A stretch of DNA of 43,365 bases from an uncultured bacterium (lineage in GTDB: Bacteria; Omnitrophota; Gorgyraeia; Ghiorseimicrobiales; Ghiorseimicrobiaceae). Of this stretch, positions 1 through 6,701 are shown in pieces (within the stretch, counting starts at the first letter, position 1; each line of letters begins with the position of its first letter). The notes below the pieces were generated by a model. The model saw only the letters and a list, made by a program, of their open reading frames with translations. It had not been told where the DNA came from and ran no database searches. The DNA lies in NCBI GenBank assembly GCA_913009335.1, contig CAJVXN010000016.1, positions 1 through 43,365 of the forward strand, read 5' to 3'. The translations under genes were made by a program, and so were the position numbers.

Positions 1-565
1 TAAAATATCCTAAGTCCGCCCCTAATTTTCTATGGTCGCGCTTCTTGGCTTGCTCAAGAAGATCTAAATAAGCAGCCAGTTCTTTTTTTGTAGAAAACGC
101 TGTGCCGTAAATTCTCTGCAGCATGGGGTTTTTCTCATCCCCCCGCCAATAAGCTCCGGCGATAGAAAGCAACTTAAAAGCCTTGATCTCTCCGGCAGAT
201 TTTAGGTGCGGCCCGCGGCATAAATCCGTAAAAGCATCTCCTGTTTTATAGATAGAGACTTTCTCACCCGGTAATTCGCTTATTAATTCCAGTTTGTATT
301 TCTCGTGAGTTTCCTCAAATAATTTATTCGCCTCATCTTTTAAAATATCTTCCTTCACAAAAGGAATCTTTTTATTTATAATCTGGCGCATCCTCTCTGT
401 TATTTTTTTTAAGTCCTCCGGAGTAAAAGGTTCTTTCTTGTCAAAATCATAATAAAACCCATCATCTATTGAAGGACCAATACCCAGTTTAGTTTCAGGC
501 CATAGCTCTTTTACGGCGCAAGCTAAAACGTGCGAACAAGAATGTCTTAATATATCTAAATCCAT
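1..565 (-). CDS. thrS: Threonyl-tRNA synthetase, N-terminal part (runs off window), no TGS domain
   Basis: The minus-strand reading frame, absent from the ORF track because its stop lies outside the window, begins [18 protein letters not shown] and continues with [17 protein letters not shown] and later [19 protein letters not shown]. These match the N2 editing/SAD domain of ThrRS, including the HxxxH editing motif, and lead toward the catalytic core. The enzyme charges tRNA-Thr and clears mischarged Ser-tRNA. Bacterial ThrRS normally has a TGS (N1) domain of about 60 residues before this point. Here an in-frame stop (TAG) lies a short way upstream with no ATG between, so the protein appears to start directly at N2. 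About 188 codons are visible. It follows three tRNA genes on the same strand. Confidence 0.93.
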   Translation of the reverse strand, partial: MDLDILRHSCSHVLACAVKELWPETKLGIGPSIDDGFYYDFDKKEPFTPEDLKKITERMRQIINKKIPFVKEDILKDEANKLFEETHEKYKLELISELPGEKVSIYKTGDAFTDLCRGPHLKSAGEIKAFKLLSIAGAYWRGDEKNPMLQRIYGTAFSTKKELAAYLDLLEQAKKRDHRKLGADLGYF

Positions 566-640
566 ATTACCACTTATTTTAATGGTGGACCGTAAAATTG
601 CCTACGGCAATCACGCCCCTGCAACCGCTACCAAATATTC

Positions 641-677
641 CTACGAAGCCAAAGGCGAAAGCACTTTGGCAAAGTAG
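641..677. repeat. Short hairpin repeat between thrS and tRNA-Val
   Basis: CTAC-gaa-GCCAAAG, a 9-nt loop, then CTTTGGC-aaa-GTAG form an interrupted palindrome ending three bases from the tRNA-Val 3' end. A second small inverted repeat, TTGCC-tac-GGCAA, lies just outside it near 599-611. There is no U-tract for minus-strand transcripts, so it looks like an intergenic palindromic repeat or RNA-processing hairpin and not a terminator. Confidence 0.6.
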
Positions 678-679
678 AA

Positions 680-756
680 TGGTGGGCCCAAGAGGACTCG
701 AACCTCTGACCCCTTCCATGTCAAGGAAGTACTCTAACCAACTGAGCTATGAGCCC
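680..756 (-). tRNA. tRNA-Val (GAC), CCA encoded
   Basis: The reverse complement folds as a cloverleaf: acceptor GGGCTCA pairs with TGGGCCC (one G-T), D arm AGCTCAGTTGGTTAGAGT, anticodon stem CTTCC/GGAAG around loop TTGACAT giving anticodon GAC, and T arm AGAGG-TTCGAGT-CCTCT. The discriminator A is followed by an encoded CCA. It is the last of three tRNAs in a minus-strand cluster. Confidence 0.96.
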
Positions 757-760
757 ACAA

Positions 761-844
761 TGCCGGGGGAGGGACTTGAACCCTCAGGGCCTTGCGGCCG
801 ACGGATTTTAAGTCCGTTATGTTTGCCAATTTCATCACCCCGGC
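761..844 (-). tRNA. tRNA-Leu (TAA)
   Basis: The reverse complement is an 84-nt class II tRNA. Acceptor GCCGGGG pairs with CCCCGGC, anticodon stem ACGGA/TCCGT encloses CTTAAAA (anticodon TAA), the long variable arm is GGCCGCAAGGCC-like, and the T arm is GAGGG-TTCAAGT-CCCTC. CCA is not encoded, unlike its two neighbours. Confidence 0.96.
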
Positions 845-869
845 GCATAAAATTAATAAATACTCTTTA

Positions 870-1658
870 TCAAATAACTTTGGAGGCGTGGACCGGGCTC
901 GAACCGGTGAATAGTTGTTTTGCAGACAACTCCCTTAGCCTCTTGGGTACCACGCCATATCTTATTTTATCTATAACGCTCCACTGCGGATGCTCTCTCA
1001 TAAAACTTAAATATATGTTGTATTTTCGCGATAAAAATAGATCTTCTGAAATAGAACCATAAATTACTTCTAATAATCTTATGGCTTCTCTCGTAGAATA
1101 TCTAATCTGGAACGCTCTGCTACTAAAAGATATCTTGTGTTTTCTAGCGCCGCATAATTTACTTATGGCTAATAACAACCCCTCTAAAAATAGTTTGCTG
1201 CCCGAAGTAAACACGACTGCGAGCCGCGCCTTTTTTCTATAATAGGATATGCAGCCATCGCCATCCAAATACCCTCTTATAAAATGCGGCAAATACTTAA
1301 ACGGAACATTAATAAATTTCATTGTCTTTGATTTTCGCGGTGTCAAGCCGAGACTAACTAGGTCATCAAAAATTTCATGGCTCCCGATTCGAAGCATGTA
1401 TTTTTCTTTCCGTTCATATTTTTTACCCCTACTTAAAAATGGCGGCGGATTAGTCACAACCACCCTATGCTCTGAACGCATTACTCTTTTTATCTTTTCA
1501 ATAATTTCTCCGTCGCTACTATAAAGCCTTAAATATTTACCTTTGATATATGACGCGTCTTCCAGGCTACCATCCGCAGCAATAAAGCCTAAAACATACG
1601 ACATTTCAGGTGTCCAGGTTTTAAAAAAACCTGAATTTATTTTGTACTTAACGCCCAT
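870..1658 (-). CDS. LAGLIDADG homing endonuclease-like ORF reading through tRNA-Cys
   Basis: The 262-aa product has two LAGLIDADG-type helices, YVLGFIAADGSLED (about residues 21-34) and FIRGYLDGDGCIS (about 126-138). This is the two-motif arrangement of a monomeric homing endonuclease, which cuts a long DNA site to promote its own spread. The start codon overlaps the coaC stop by 11 nt. The last roughly 25 residues before the stop (YGVVPKRLRELSAKQLFTGS and on) are a direct translation of tRNA-Cys, so the ORF has no stop before the tRNA and ends 11 nt past it. No intein blocks or group I intron are seen, so it appears free-standing and anchored to the tRNA 5' end. The functional protein might end earlier if transcripts are cleaved by RNase P at the tRNA. 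Confidence 0.85.
   Translation of the reverse strand: MGVKYKINSGFFKTWTPEMSYVLGFIAADGSLEDASYIKGKYLRLYSSDGEIIEKIKRVMRSEHRVVVTNPPPFLSRGKKYERKEKYMLRIGSHEIFDDLVSLGLTPRKSKTMKFINVPFKYLPHFIRGYLDGDGCISYYRKKARLAVVFTSGSKLFLEGLLLAISKLCGARKHKISFSSRAFQIRYSTREAIRLLEVIYGSISEDLFLSRKYNIYLSFMREHPQWSVIDKIRYGVVPKRLRELSAKQLFTGSSPVHASKVI
881..956 (-). tRNA. tRNA-Cys (GCA), CCA encoded
   Basis: The reverse complement folds with acceptor GGCGTGG/CCACGCC, anticodon stem GTTGT/ACAAC around CTGCAAA (anticodon GCA), T arm ACCGG-TTCGAGC-CCGGT, discriminator T and encoded CCA. The whole gene lies inside the 3' end of the LAGLIDADG ORF on the same strand. Confidence 0.96.
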
Positions 1659-2274
1659 TTTTCTTTATCTCGTTTTTTACCGCTTTAATAATATCTTCTA
1701 CTGCGGCCAGACAACCCTCCCCTGTCTTGCCACAAGCTAGCTTGCCCTTCCGGGGCGGAATAAATTTATATTCTATTTTTTCTAATTTTACGATATTTTC
1801 TTTAACAATTTTATTATGATACATATTCTCATTCATCGCCGGAGCGATTAACACCTTTGAAGTTGAGGCACACACTGTAGTAGTTAATAAATCATCACAG
1901 ATACCTGCGGCAATTTTTGCAATAACGTTAGCGGTTGCAGGCGCGATTAAAATTAAACTTGCCTCATCCGCAAGAGAAATATGTTCGATCCTTCGATTTG
2001 ACTCAGGATCGAATCCTGAGCGGCTTGTGGTGAGCGAAGCCGAACCAAGTCGAATGGATTCGATGTCCGAATACTCGCGCCCGGCAAACATATCCCGATA
2101 AACCCTGCCTCCGGAAAGAGTCGCAAGTGTTAAAGAAGTAATAAATGCTTCTGCCTCTTTAGTCATTATTACGGACACAGCAAAACTTTCTTCTCGAAGC
2201 CTTCTTATAATATCGCCCGCCTTATATGCCGCAATGCTTCCGCTTACCCCTAGAATTATTTTTTTCTGCTTCAC
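1648..2274 (-). CDS. coaC: Phosphopantothenoylcysteine decarboxylase (CoaC-type flavoprotein), without CoaB
   Basis: The product begins MKQKKIILGVSGSIAAYKA and contains LILIAPATANVIAKIA, GICDDLL and APAMNENMY, hallmarks of the FMN-dependent HFCD/CoaC family. The enzyme decarboxylates 4'-phosphopantothenoylcysteine in coenzyme A synthesis. The bifunctional CoaBC is usually about 400 aa. This protein stops at 208 aa, close to the usual domain junction, and the LAGLIDADG ORF starts across its stop, so a CoaB synthetase must be encoded elsewhere or has been lost here. A 25-residue stretch (SIRLGSASLTTSRSG onward) before HISLADEA is encoded by an inserted palindromic repeat. The start overlaps the rpoZ stop as ATGA, implying translational coupling. 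Confidence 0.9.
   Translation of the reverse strand: MKQKKIILGVSGSIAAYKAGDIIRRLREESFAVSVIMTKEAEAFITSLTLATLSGGRVYRDMFAGREYSDIESIRLGSASLTTSRSGFDPESNRRIEHISLADEASLILIAPATANVIAKIAAGICDDLLTTTVCASTSKVLIAPAMNENMYHNKIVKENIVKLEKIEYKFIPPRKGKLACGKTGEGCLAAVEDIIKAVKNEIKKNGR
1984..2064. repeat. Palindromic element inserted in frame in coaC, with 6-bp flanking repeat
   Basis: On the minus strand ATCGAA occurs on both sides of a 69-bp insert (plus 1990-2058; repeats at 1984-1989 and 2059-2064). The insert has imperfect terminal inverted repeats (TCCATTCGACTTG and CAAATCGAAGG-A) and an internal palindrome CTCAGGAT-tcg-ATCCTGAG. Insert plus one repeat equals 75 nt, or 25 codons, so frame is kept. The layout resembles a transposed miniature element with target-site duplication, comparable in concept to Rickettsia palindromic elements. 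Confidence 0.75.
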
Positions 2275-2480
2275 TTCTTTCCCTTGGAAAATTTACACTT
2301 CAGCCTGCCTTCGACGATTTCCTGAAGAGCAACACTTGCCGGCTTTACCGACGGACTAACATCACATAGCTTGGGAGAACCCTCGGCTATTTCTATTGCC
2401 CTCTTTGAAACCACAAGTACTAATTTAAACAAAGACTTATCCGTTATTGCTAACAACTTTTCTAAAGGAAAAACTTCCAT
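2271..2480 (-). CDS. rpoZ: RNA polymerase omega subunit
   Basis: The 69-aa product has the RpoZ pattern: an N-terminal stretch containing FKLVLVVSKRAIEIAEGSP followed by PASVALQEIVEGRLK. Omega helps assemble RNA polymerase by binding the beta' subunit. Its position directly after gmk is a common bacterial arrangement. It follows gmk by 37 nt and overlaps coaC by four bases. The length is typical for short omega proteins. Confidence 0.88.
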   Translation of the reverse strand: MEVFPLEKLLAITDKSLFKLVLVVSKRAIEIAEGSPKLCDVSPSVKPASVALQEIVEGRLKCKFSKGKK

Positions 2481-2517
2481 TTATTGTACCCTCCTTACCT
2501 GCGTTTATTTATGCTTT

Positions 2518-3144
2518 CTATTTAGATGTTTTTTTGCGCCACTTTCGTTCTGATAAAATAATCTCGCCTAATTCCTCAGTTGCCTGATTTATGTTTTTAT
2601 TTATAATAATGTACTCGTAATCGTTACTGCTCATGATTTCTTTCTCCGCCAACTCTAAACGGGCCCTTACCTGCGCGGTAGTTTCACTGGAGCGCATTTT
2701 TAGTCTTTTTGCAAGCGTTACGCGCCAATTCCCTGCCGATGGTAAGATAAAAATATATGAAAAACAAAAACTCCTGTTTTGCTTAAGAGACTTTGCGCCT
2801 TTTACATCAATACATAAAATAACATCTTTGCCAGAGGCTGCATATTCCGCAACTGCTGCTTTTGGCGTTCCATAATACTGGCCCAAAACTTTCTGCCATT
2901 CTAAAAACTCGCCACGTTTAATTTGTTTTTTAAACTCTGCCGGTTTTATAAATATATAATCGCGGCCATCGCGCTCTTTCCCTCTGGGCGCCCTGGTGGT
3001 AAAAGTTGTAACTTTCACAACGCTCTTTTTAAAACTATTTCTTTTCAACAATTGCTTTATCAGTGTAGTCTTGCCTGATCCCGACGGACCAGATACGATA
3101 AAAACAACTCTCTTCCTTTTATTTGCTACTTTAGGCTTTACCAT
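2518..3144 (-). CDS. gmk: Guanylate kinase
   Basis: The 208-aa product carries the P-loop VSGPSGSGKTTL, the GMP-binding segment TTRAPRGKERDGRDYIF and a downstream EFLEWQKVLGQYYGTPK, all standard for guanylate kinase, which makes GDP from GMP and ATP. The length matches the family. It lies between yicC (21 nt upstream) and rpoZ in a tight minus-strand operon. The C-terminus ends in basic residues (SERKWRKKTSK). Confidence 0.95.
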   Translation of the reverse strand: MVKPKVANKRKRVVFIVSGPSGSGKTTLIKQLLKRNSFKKSVVKVTTFTTRAPRGKERDGRDYIFIKPAEFKKQIKRGEFLEWQKVLGQYYGTPKAAVAEYAASGKDVILCIDVKGAKSLKQNRSFCFSYIFILPSAGNWRVTLAKRLKMRSSETTAQVRARLELAEKEIMSSNDYEYIIINKNINQATEELGEIILSERKWRKKTSK

Positions 3145-3165
3145 ATGCGCCTGCCTTTACAAGCT

Positions 3166-4029
3166 CTATTCCACATTCTGAACCTGTTCCCTAATTTTCT
3201 CAACCTGGCTTTTTATTTCAATAACTGCTGCCCCTAAAAGCGCATCCTGGCATTTAGCCCCCATTGTGTTTGCTTCGCGCTGCATCTCCTGAGCGATAAA
3301 ATCCAATTCTTTGCCTATAGGATTGTGGTGCCTATTAGAATACACTTTTGCTGCAAAATTTTTTAGATGAAACCCCAGACGCATAACTTCCTCGCTAATA
3401 TCACAAGCCTTGATAATCCCGCTAATCTCTTCAATATTGCCGGCTATTTCTTTAATACGCCTGCGTTTAGCAGCAATAACTACTGGTGTTCTGCGCTTAA
3501 CAAACAATAACTTCTTGTGTATCTTACTTGCACGAGAGAGCATATCTTTACTTACTGCTCGCCCTTCCTTTAGGCGCATAGCGCGTAAATCAGAACATGC
3601 ACTACGCAATAATTTCTCTACCGCGGGCCAGACCATCTTATCCGAGAGCCCGACTTCTCGCAGGCCTAAGACCCCGGGGAAATTACTTAGTTGCGCAAGA
3701 CTGATTTCGCCGGATAAATTCAAAGTCTTCTTTAAATTGCGCAAAGACCGGAAATAACGCCTTGCCAACTCCTGGTCGATAATAACTTTTGCGTCGAGAT
3801 TTCCGTGGATAGACAGATTAACTGTAACCCTGCCTCGCTTAACATATTTCTGTATATATTTTTTAATTCTTCCTTCCAGGCAAATAAAATTTTCCGGGAT
3901 ATGAAAGACCACTTCGCAGAAACGATGGTTAACACTTCTTATCTGAAGATTTAATTGCAGCTGTTTGTATTGACATTGCGCCCGGCCAAAGCCGGTCATG
4001 CCCACGATCATATTTTTGCCTGTCTTCAT
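3166..4029 (-). CDS. YicC-family endoribonuclease
   Basis: The start MIVGMTGFGRAQ and the C-terminal segment IGKELDFIAQEMQREANTMG, followed by EIKSQVEKIREQVQNVE, identify the YicC/YloC family, reported as RNA endonucleases involved in RNA decay. I use the ATG at 4029 in place of the track start at 4050. It overlaps the ndk stop as ATGA and has AAGGG about 8 nt upstream, giving 287 aa close to family length. A still later ATG (4011, MIVGMTGFG) is possible. Confidence 0.88.
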   Translation of the reverse strand: MKTGKNMIVGMTGFGRAQCQYKQLQLNLQIRSVNHRFCEVVFHIPENFICLEGRIKKYIQKYVKRGRVTVNLSIHGNLDAKVIIDQELARRYFRSLRNLKKTLNLSGEISLAQLSNFPGVLGLREVGLSDKMVWPAVEKLLRSACSDLRAMRLKEGRAVSKDMLSRASKIHKKLLFVKRRTPVVIAAKRRRIKEIAGNIEEISGIIKACDISEEVMRLGFHLKNFAAKVYSNRHHNPIGKELDFIAQEMQREANTMGAKCQDALLGAAVIEIKSQVEKIREQVQNVE

Positions 4030-4535
4030 GCCCAAACCCTTCTTTTGCATTCCTTATCCGTCCTGACTTGGGCAGGATATAAATCCACGATAATATCATC
4101 CGGGGAGAACCAAAGCTTGATTTCTCTTTCTGATTCTTCTTCATTGGCTGAGGCATGAATTACGTTTTCGTATAAACCTTTTGTAGTAATCCTGCCGAAT
4201 GAACCCCTAATAGTTGTAGACTCCGCCTCTTCAGGATTAGTAGCTCCGGCAAGCTGACGCACCTTGTTTATCGCATCAGGCCCCCAATAAACCATAGCCA
4301 TTGTTTTCTTACGGTTATGCATTTCTCCCTGGATATATTTTATCAGTTCCCCAAAAAAAGGCTCATCTTTTAAATGACTATAATGTTCCTCGGCTAATTC
4401 CTTTGACACTCTTAATACCTTAGCAGCTACAATTTCAAGTTTTGTTTCCGATAGGCGTGTCAGGATATTACCGGTTAAGGATTTCTTTAGCCCGTCGGGC
4501 TTAACAACTATTAGAGTGGCTTGATTATGTTTCAT
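4026..4535 (-). CDS. ndk: Nucleoside diphosphate kinase
   Basis: The product begins with QATLIVVKPDGLKKSL and contains the active-site region YENVIHASAN, where the histidine is phosphorylated to move the gamma phosphate between nucleoside triphosphates, plus RGSFG and EREIKLWF. At 169 aa it is longer than the usual 140-150 because of a C-terminal tail (IIVDLYPAQVRTDKECKRRV). The start lies 48 nt after the parB stop. The 3' end overlaps yicC by four bases. Confidence 0.94.
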   Translation of the reverse strand: MKHNQATLIVVKPDGLKKSLTGNILTRLSETKLEIVAAKVLRVSKELAEEHYSHLKDEPFFGELIKYIQGEMHNRKKTMAMVYWGPDAINKVRQLAGATNPEEAESTTIRGSFGRITTKGLYENVIHASANEEESEREIKLWFSPDDIIVDLYPAQVRTDKECKRRVWA

Positions 4536-4582
4536 TTTTACTCCTAAAATTTCCAGCGCAATAACAATTTAAATATATGCTA

Positions 4583-5449
4583 TTACAGTTTATCTTTTAA
4601 CACTTCCAGTATTCGCTTAAGGTCCTCTTGAGAATAAAACTCTATCTCGATACGGCCGCGTTTTTTGCGTTGCACGATTTTAACCTTCGTACCAAACATG
4701 TGCTGTAGTTGTTCCTCAAGCGCGGATATGTGCGGAGGTTGATTTAAAGCAGCTGTTTTTTTCTTCTTATGCCTAAGAGGTGTTTTTTGTTTTAGCAACC
4801 CCTCCAGCTGTCTCACAGAAAGCTCTGAAGCAATAATCCTATCCGCTAAAACTGTCTGCTCGCTAGCATCCTCTATCTCTAATAAAGCTCGCGCGTGACT
4901 AAAAGAAAGTAGATTGCTGCTAATGTATCCCTGGATCTTTTCCGGCAATCTTAATATTCGTAACGTATTATTAATTGTTGTCCTTGCCTTGCCCATTGCC
5001 TGAGCAATCTTTCCCTGAGTAAATTTAAACTTATCAATTAGCTCCTGATAGGCGCGGGCCTGCTCTAAGGGATTTAACTCCTCTCGCTGAATATTTTCGA
5101 TTAACGAAAGTTCCAGCGACTCTTCATCATTAACCTCTTTAATAATTACTTGTATCTCTTTGTGCTGCAACAACTTAGCAGCACGTAATCTTCGCTCTCC
5201 AGCAATTAATTCATAGCCCCCTGCTTCGCGCTTGCGCACAATAACCGGCTGAATCAAACCTTTTTCTTTTATAGAAGCTGTCAGATCTTGCAAGGCCTGA
5301 GGATCAAATTCCTTACGCGGCTGATAAGGGTTTGGAACGATTTCTTCAATCCTTAAATTTGTAATGCCGCCTACTATCACGTGGTCCTGCTTAATCGGTT
5401 TCTCGGGAATCAATGCGCTTAGCCCTCTACCTAACGCTTTTTTCTCCAT
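4583..5449 (-). CDS. parB: Chromosome partitioning protein ParB
   Basis: The 288-aa protein starts MEKKALGRGLSALIPEK, typical of chromosomal ParB/Spo0J. It contains the CTPase/box motifs NPYQPRKEFD, LIQPVIVRK and GERRLRAAK, the sequence IENIQREELNPLEQA, and a helix-turn-helix (FTQGKIAQAMGKARTTINNTLRI split over about residues 145-170). ParB loads as a CTP-dependent clamp at parS. The ATG overlaps the parA stop by one base (TAATG). A candidate parS lies upstream of parA in the same operon. Confidence 0.95.
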   Translation of the reverse strand: MEKKALGRGLSALIPEKPIKQDHVIVGGITNLRIEEIVPNPYQPRKEFDPQALQDLTASIKEKGLIQPVIVRKREAGGYELIAGERRLRAAKLLQHKEIQVIIKEVNDEESLELSLIENIQREELNPLEQARAYQELIDKFKFTQGKIAQAMGKARTTINNTLRILRLPEKIQGYISSNLLSFSHARALLEIEDASEQTVLADRIIASELSVRQLEGLLKQKTPLRHKKKKTAALNQPPHISALEEQLQHMFGTKVKIVQRKKRGRIEIEFYSQEDLKRILEVLKDKL

Positions 5450-6309
5450 TAGCTTCCTTCCCCTTCTGTGTTTTGGACAACTGTATCTTCGGAATTAACC
5501 TGCTCTGAAGTCAATCCCAGCATTTCTTGGGACAACTCAAAATATTTTTTAGCGCCCAACGAGTCTTTATCGTATAGTGCTATTGGTTTACCAAAACCCG
5601 GTGCTTCACTCAGACGGATATTACGCGGAATAATTGTATTATACACCCTAACTTTGGGTTGCGCTGAAGCAAAATGCGCCCTTGTCTCGGCAATAACCTC
5701 CCGTGTCAAATTAGTACGGAAATCTGCCATGGTCAAAATAACGCCTTCGATATTCAATTCCGGATTCAGATTTTCCCGCACCAGAGATATTGTATTAATC
5801 AACTGACCCAATCCTTCAAGCGCATAATACTCGCACTGCACCGGAATACATACCGTATCGGCAGCACAAAGTGCATTTATAGTAGATAAACCCAAAGAAG
5901 GCGGACAGTCAATAAAAATTATCTCAAACTCTTCTTTTACTGGTTGCAGGGCTTTTTTAAGGCAATACTCTCTAGACATCATCCCTACCAGTTCCACTTC
6001 GCATCCGCTCAAATCCGCATTTGCGGGAACAAGACTTAAGCCAACTATCTTTGTATCAAGGATTAACTCTTTTAGCGCTACATCGCCTAAAATAGCATTG
6101 TAAATACTTTTCTCTACAGTTGCCTTATCTATGCCTAACCCGCTAGTAGCATTTGCCTGCGGGTCAATATCAATAAGCAGAGTCTTCTTGCCCCCCAAGG
6201 CCGCATAAGACGCAATATTTATCGCCGATGTGGTTTTACCTGTTCCACCCTTCTGATTACAGATTGCGATTACCTTACCCCGTTTAGAGATACCGTCTCC
6301 TATACTCAT
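5449..6309 (-). CDS. parA: Chromosome partitioning ATPase ParA (Soj)
   Basis: The deviant Walker A KGGTGKTTSAIN (about residues 19-30), IDIDPQANATSGLG and IFIDCPPSLGLST define a ParA/Soj ATPase, which forms a DNA-bound gradient that moves ParB-parS complexes. The 286-aa length is slightly long because about 12 residues (MSIGDGISKRG) precede the usual KVIAICNQKGG start. That extension lies in sequence resembling one arm of the repeat described at 6278-6411. A weak AAGGT sits about 9 nt upstream of the ATG. Confidence 0.95.
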   Translation of the reverse strand: MSIGDGISKRGKVIAICNQKGGTGKTTSAINIASYAALGGKKTLLIDIDPQANATSGLGIDKATVEKSIYNAILGDVALKELILDTKIVGLSLVPANADLSGCEVELVGMMSREYCLKKALQPVKEEFEIIFIDCPPSLGLSTINALCAADTVCIPVQCEYYALEGLGQLINTISLVRENLNPELNIEGVILTMADFRTNLTREVIAETRAHFASAQPKVRVYNTIIPRNIRLSEAPGFGKPIALYDKDSLGAKKYFELSQEMLGLTSEQVNSEDTVVQNTEGEGS

Positions 6310-6411
6310 ATATAATTACCTTTTTTATGAAAGCAATTCTTTCTATTCGATAATTTCGTTATAGACGTCCGCCAAGGAAACGTGGCGGACTATCTCTAAC
6401 GGGGCTTACCC
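6278..6411. repeat. CCCCGTTAGAGATA-type hairpin element upstream of and into parA
   Basis: Read on the minus strand this holds GGTAAGCCCCGTTAGAGATA, a hairpin GTCCGCC-(10 nt)-GGCGGAC, then GTCTATAACG. About 65 nt later, within the first parA codons, it ends with TATCTCTAAACGGGGTAAG, an inverted match to the beginning. The same layout with a different inner stem occurs at 24783-24920. The hairpin half is clear; the distal arm inside parA is weaker. Confidence 0.6.
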
Positions 6412-6435
6412 ATTATAAATCAACGAGTTATGAAA

Positions 6436-6451
6436 CGTTCCACGTGGAACA
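6436..6451. promoter_or_regulatory. parS: parS site
   Basis: The 14-bp perfect palindrome GTTCCACGTGGAAC (6437-6450), flanked by C and A, differs from the known parS variant TGTTCCACGTGGAACA only at the first base. It lies about 130 bp upstream of parA and 2.5 kb from dnaA, the expected origin-proximal position, and should be the ParB loading site. Confidence 0.85.
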
Positions 6452-6476
6452 CCCCCCAGGGGAAGTATCCACACGC

Positions 6477-6659
6477 CTATTTTTGCTTTATGGTTGTAGC
6501 CCTGATTTTCGCAGGCTTAGCCCCAGGCATACCAAATAATCCCTTGGTTTCTTCGGAGAGAATTTTAATATCAACTTCCAAACGCTTAGCTTTAAGCTGC
6601 TTCAAAGCCTTTTTTATTGCCTCTTCAACGGTTCTACCTTCTATTTCAATACTTTCCAT
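6477..6659 (-). CDS. Stand-alone Jag N-terminal domain protein
   Basis: The 60-aa product MESIEIEGRTVEEAIKKALK with the later LFGMPGAKPAKIR matches the Jag_N domain of Jag/KhpB (EloR), usually encoded directly after yidC. Full Jag proteins continue with KH and R3H RNA-binding domains. Here a stop follows Jag_N and the downstream DNA contains parS. It is therefore either a naturally small Jag_N protein or a Jag truncated by rearrangement around parS. It follows yidC by 42 nt, consistent with co-transcription. Confidence 0.72.
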   Translation of the reverse strand: MESIEIEGRTVEEAIKKALKQLKAKRLEVDIKILSEETKGLFGMPGAKPAKIRATTIKQK

Positions 6660-6701
6660 AATTTATCTTTTCGGCTACAGCCCACCCTCTTGTGATAGGC
6701 C

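Noticed and set aside
598-1062. Plus-strand 154-aa ORF across the three tRNAs
   Set aside because: It is the antisense reading of tRNA-Val, tRNA-Leu and tRNA-Cys, a typical shadow ORF.
5376-5386. CACGTG core inside parB as a second parS
   Set aside because: The flanks (ATCACGTGGT) lack the outer parS palindrome.
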